From CAYZJD01 sp964478455 (lineage in GTDB: Bacteria > Acidobacteriota > Terriglobia > Bryobacterales > Bryobacteraceae), in assembly GCA_964478455.1 (NCBI GenBank), contig CAYZJD010000283.1, positions 1 to 6,358 of the forward strand: a DNA stretch of 6,358 nucleotides, given 5' to 3'. Position numbers and translations under genes: made by a program. Below the pieces are notes generated by a model. It saw nothing but the letters and a program-made list of their open reading frames with translations, had not been told where the DNA came from and did no database searches. This document shows positions 5,643 to 6,358 of this stretch, piece after piece (position 1 is the stretch's first letter; each line of letters begins with the position of its first letter).

Positions 5643-6358
5643 AGGAACTGGAAGTCGGCGTGATGTTCTGGGCGGGGCCAGACCCTGTGGAGACGATCCG
5701 TGGTGTCAAGGCTCTGGGTGTGCGCTGCGGCCAGATCGGTATTCCCGGCGACATGAAGCTGACCGGGGCCGCGCCTGCCTGGAAGTCGGCCCTTGAGGCC
5801 GAGGAGTTTACGCTGGTGACCGTCTTCGCCGCGTTCACAGGCGAGAACTACGCCGATGGGCCGACCGTCCAGCGCACGGTGGGCTTCATCCCGCCGGCGA
5901 CGCGCGCCGAACGTGAAGCGCGAACGCTGGAGATCAGCGATTTCGCTGCCTCCCTCGGCGTGACGAGCATCGCGCTGCACGTCGGGTTCGTCCCCGAAGA
6001 CACCAGCCACCCCGACTATGTCGCCGTGCGCGGCATGGTGCAGCGAATCTGCGATCGCGCCGCGCGGAACGGGCAGACCTTCGCGCTCGAAACGGGACAG
6101 GAGCCGGCTCCCGTCTTGCTTGCCTTCCTCAAAGACGTGAACCGGCCGAACGTCAAGATCAACTTCGACCCGGCGAACATGATCCTTTACGGCACGGGCG
6201 ACCCGATCGAGGCGCTCGGCGTGCTCGGCCCGCACGTCGTTTCTGTTCACGCCAAGGACGGCGACTGGCCGCCAAAGGACGTGGCTGGCGCGCTCGGGAC
6301 GGAACGCCCGCTCGGGCAGGGGTCCGTCGGTATGCCGCGCTTCATCGCCAAGCTGAAG
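5630..6358 (+). CDS. Xylose-isomerase-like TIM-barrel sugar isomerase/epimerase, C-terminus beyond window
   Basis: The frame is open for 243 codons to the right edge, and the gene was therefore left incomplete; the family is usually about 265-300 residues. It resembles the AP-endonuclease-2/xylose-isomerase-like group, which comprises metal-dependent isomerases, epimerases and related lyases acting on sugars, keto-sugars or inosose. Visible TIM-barrel strands include LEVGVMFW (7-14), TSIALHVGF (112-120), TFALETGQE (150-158), VKINFDPAN (175-183) and VVSVHAKD (203-210). E154, D180 and H207 match in order three of the four metal ligands of tagatose-epimerase-type enzymes; the fourth, a late glutamate, would lie outside the window. 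H117 may assist catalysis. The late LGQGSVG loop (228-234) is also typical. There is no signal peptide. The start overlaps the dehydrogenase, so the two probably act in sequence. Which reaction it performs is unresolved. Confidence 0.92.
   Translation, partial: MQALKELEVGVMFWAGPDPVETIRGVKALGVRCGQIGIPGDMKLTGAAPAWKSALEAEEFTLVTVFAAFTGENYADGPTVQRTVGFIPPATRAEREARTLEISDFAASLGVTSIALHVGFVPEDTSHPDYVAVRGMVQRICDRAARNGQTFALETGQEPAPVLLAFLKDVNRPNVKINFDPANMILYGTGDPIEALGVLGPHVVSVHAKDGDWPPKDVAGALGTERPLGQGSVGMPRFIAKLK

Noticed and set aside
5435..6250. 271-codon minus-strand frame antisense to the isomerase
   Set aside because: It is a shadow of the plus-strand TIM-barrel gene, whose metal-ligand motifs are clear; no domain is seen in the antisense product.

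Overview
The window is GC-rich DNA, probably from an Acidobacteriota genome of the Solibacteres/Bryobacterales type. This lineage call is inference from gene style: a secreted TPR plus PD40 protein, a HAMP-less periplasmic-loop kinase, and a Gfo/Idh dehydrogenase paired with a TIM-barrel isomerase. No rRNA, tRNA, CRISPR array or transposase is visible. A run of 10 Ns at 3270-3279 shows this is a draft or metagenome assembly.

Left half (1-3563, all minus strand, reading right to left). A sensor histidine kinase (3563-1731) overlaps an OmpR/PhoB-family response regulator (1734-1060) by 4 nt. After a 77-nt gap comes an exported TPR/PD40 beta-propeller protein (982 to beyond the left edge). A tandem repeat with an 11-bp period and a shared G(A/G)TTTG core lies upstream of the kinase (3607-3628). 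A second one, in the same orientation relative to transcription, lies just upstream of the TPR/PD40 gene (1041-1062). OmpR-family regulators bind tandem half-sites at this spacing, so the two sites may be operators of the encoded regulator. That would make the three genes one autoregulated module.

Middle (3564-4625). A 210-bp divergent intergenic region holds a perfect TATAAT for the kinase operon, a 13-bp palindrome at the -35 position, the tandem repeat and a bulged hairpin. On the plus strand follows a DoxX-family membrane protein gene (3774-4184) with a good Shine-Dalgarno site. It is interrupted by one in-frame TAA (3867-3869) where the family usually has the lysine of its HGxQK motif. 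The next 441 bp hold no convincing gene, only candidate promoters and small repeats.

Right half (4626-6358, plus strand). A Gfo/Idh/MocA-family NAD(P)-dependent sugar dehydrogenase has no Shine-Dalgarno site and starts 7 nt after a TATACT box, as expected of a leaderless mRNA. It overlaps by 13 nt a xylose-isomerase-like TIM-barrel sugar isomerase/epimerase that runs off the right edge. Together they look like a small sugar or cyclitol oxidation/isomerisation operon, possibly acting through 3-keto-sugar chemistry.
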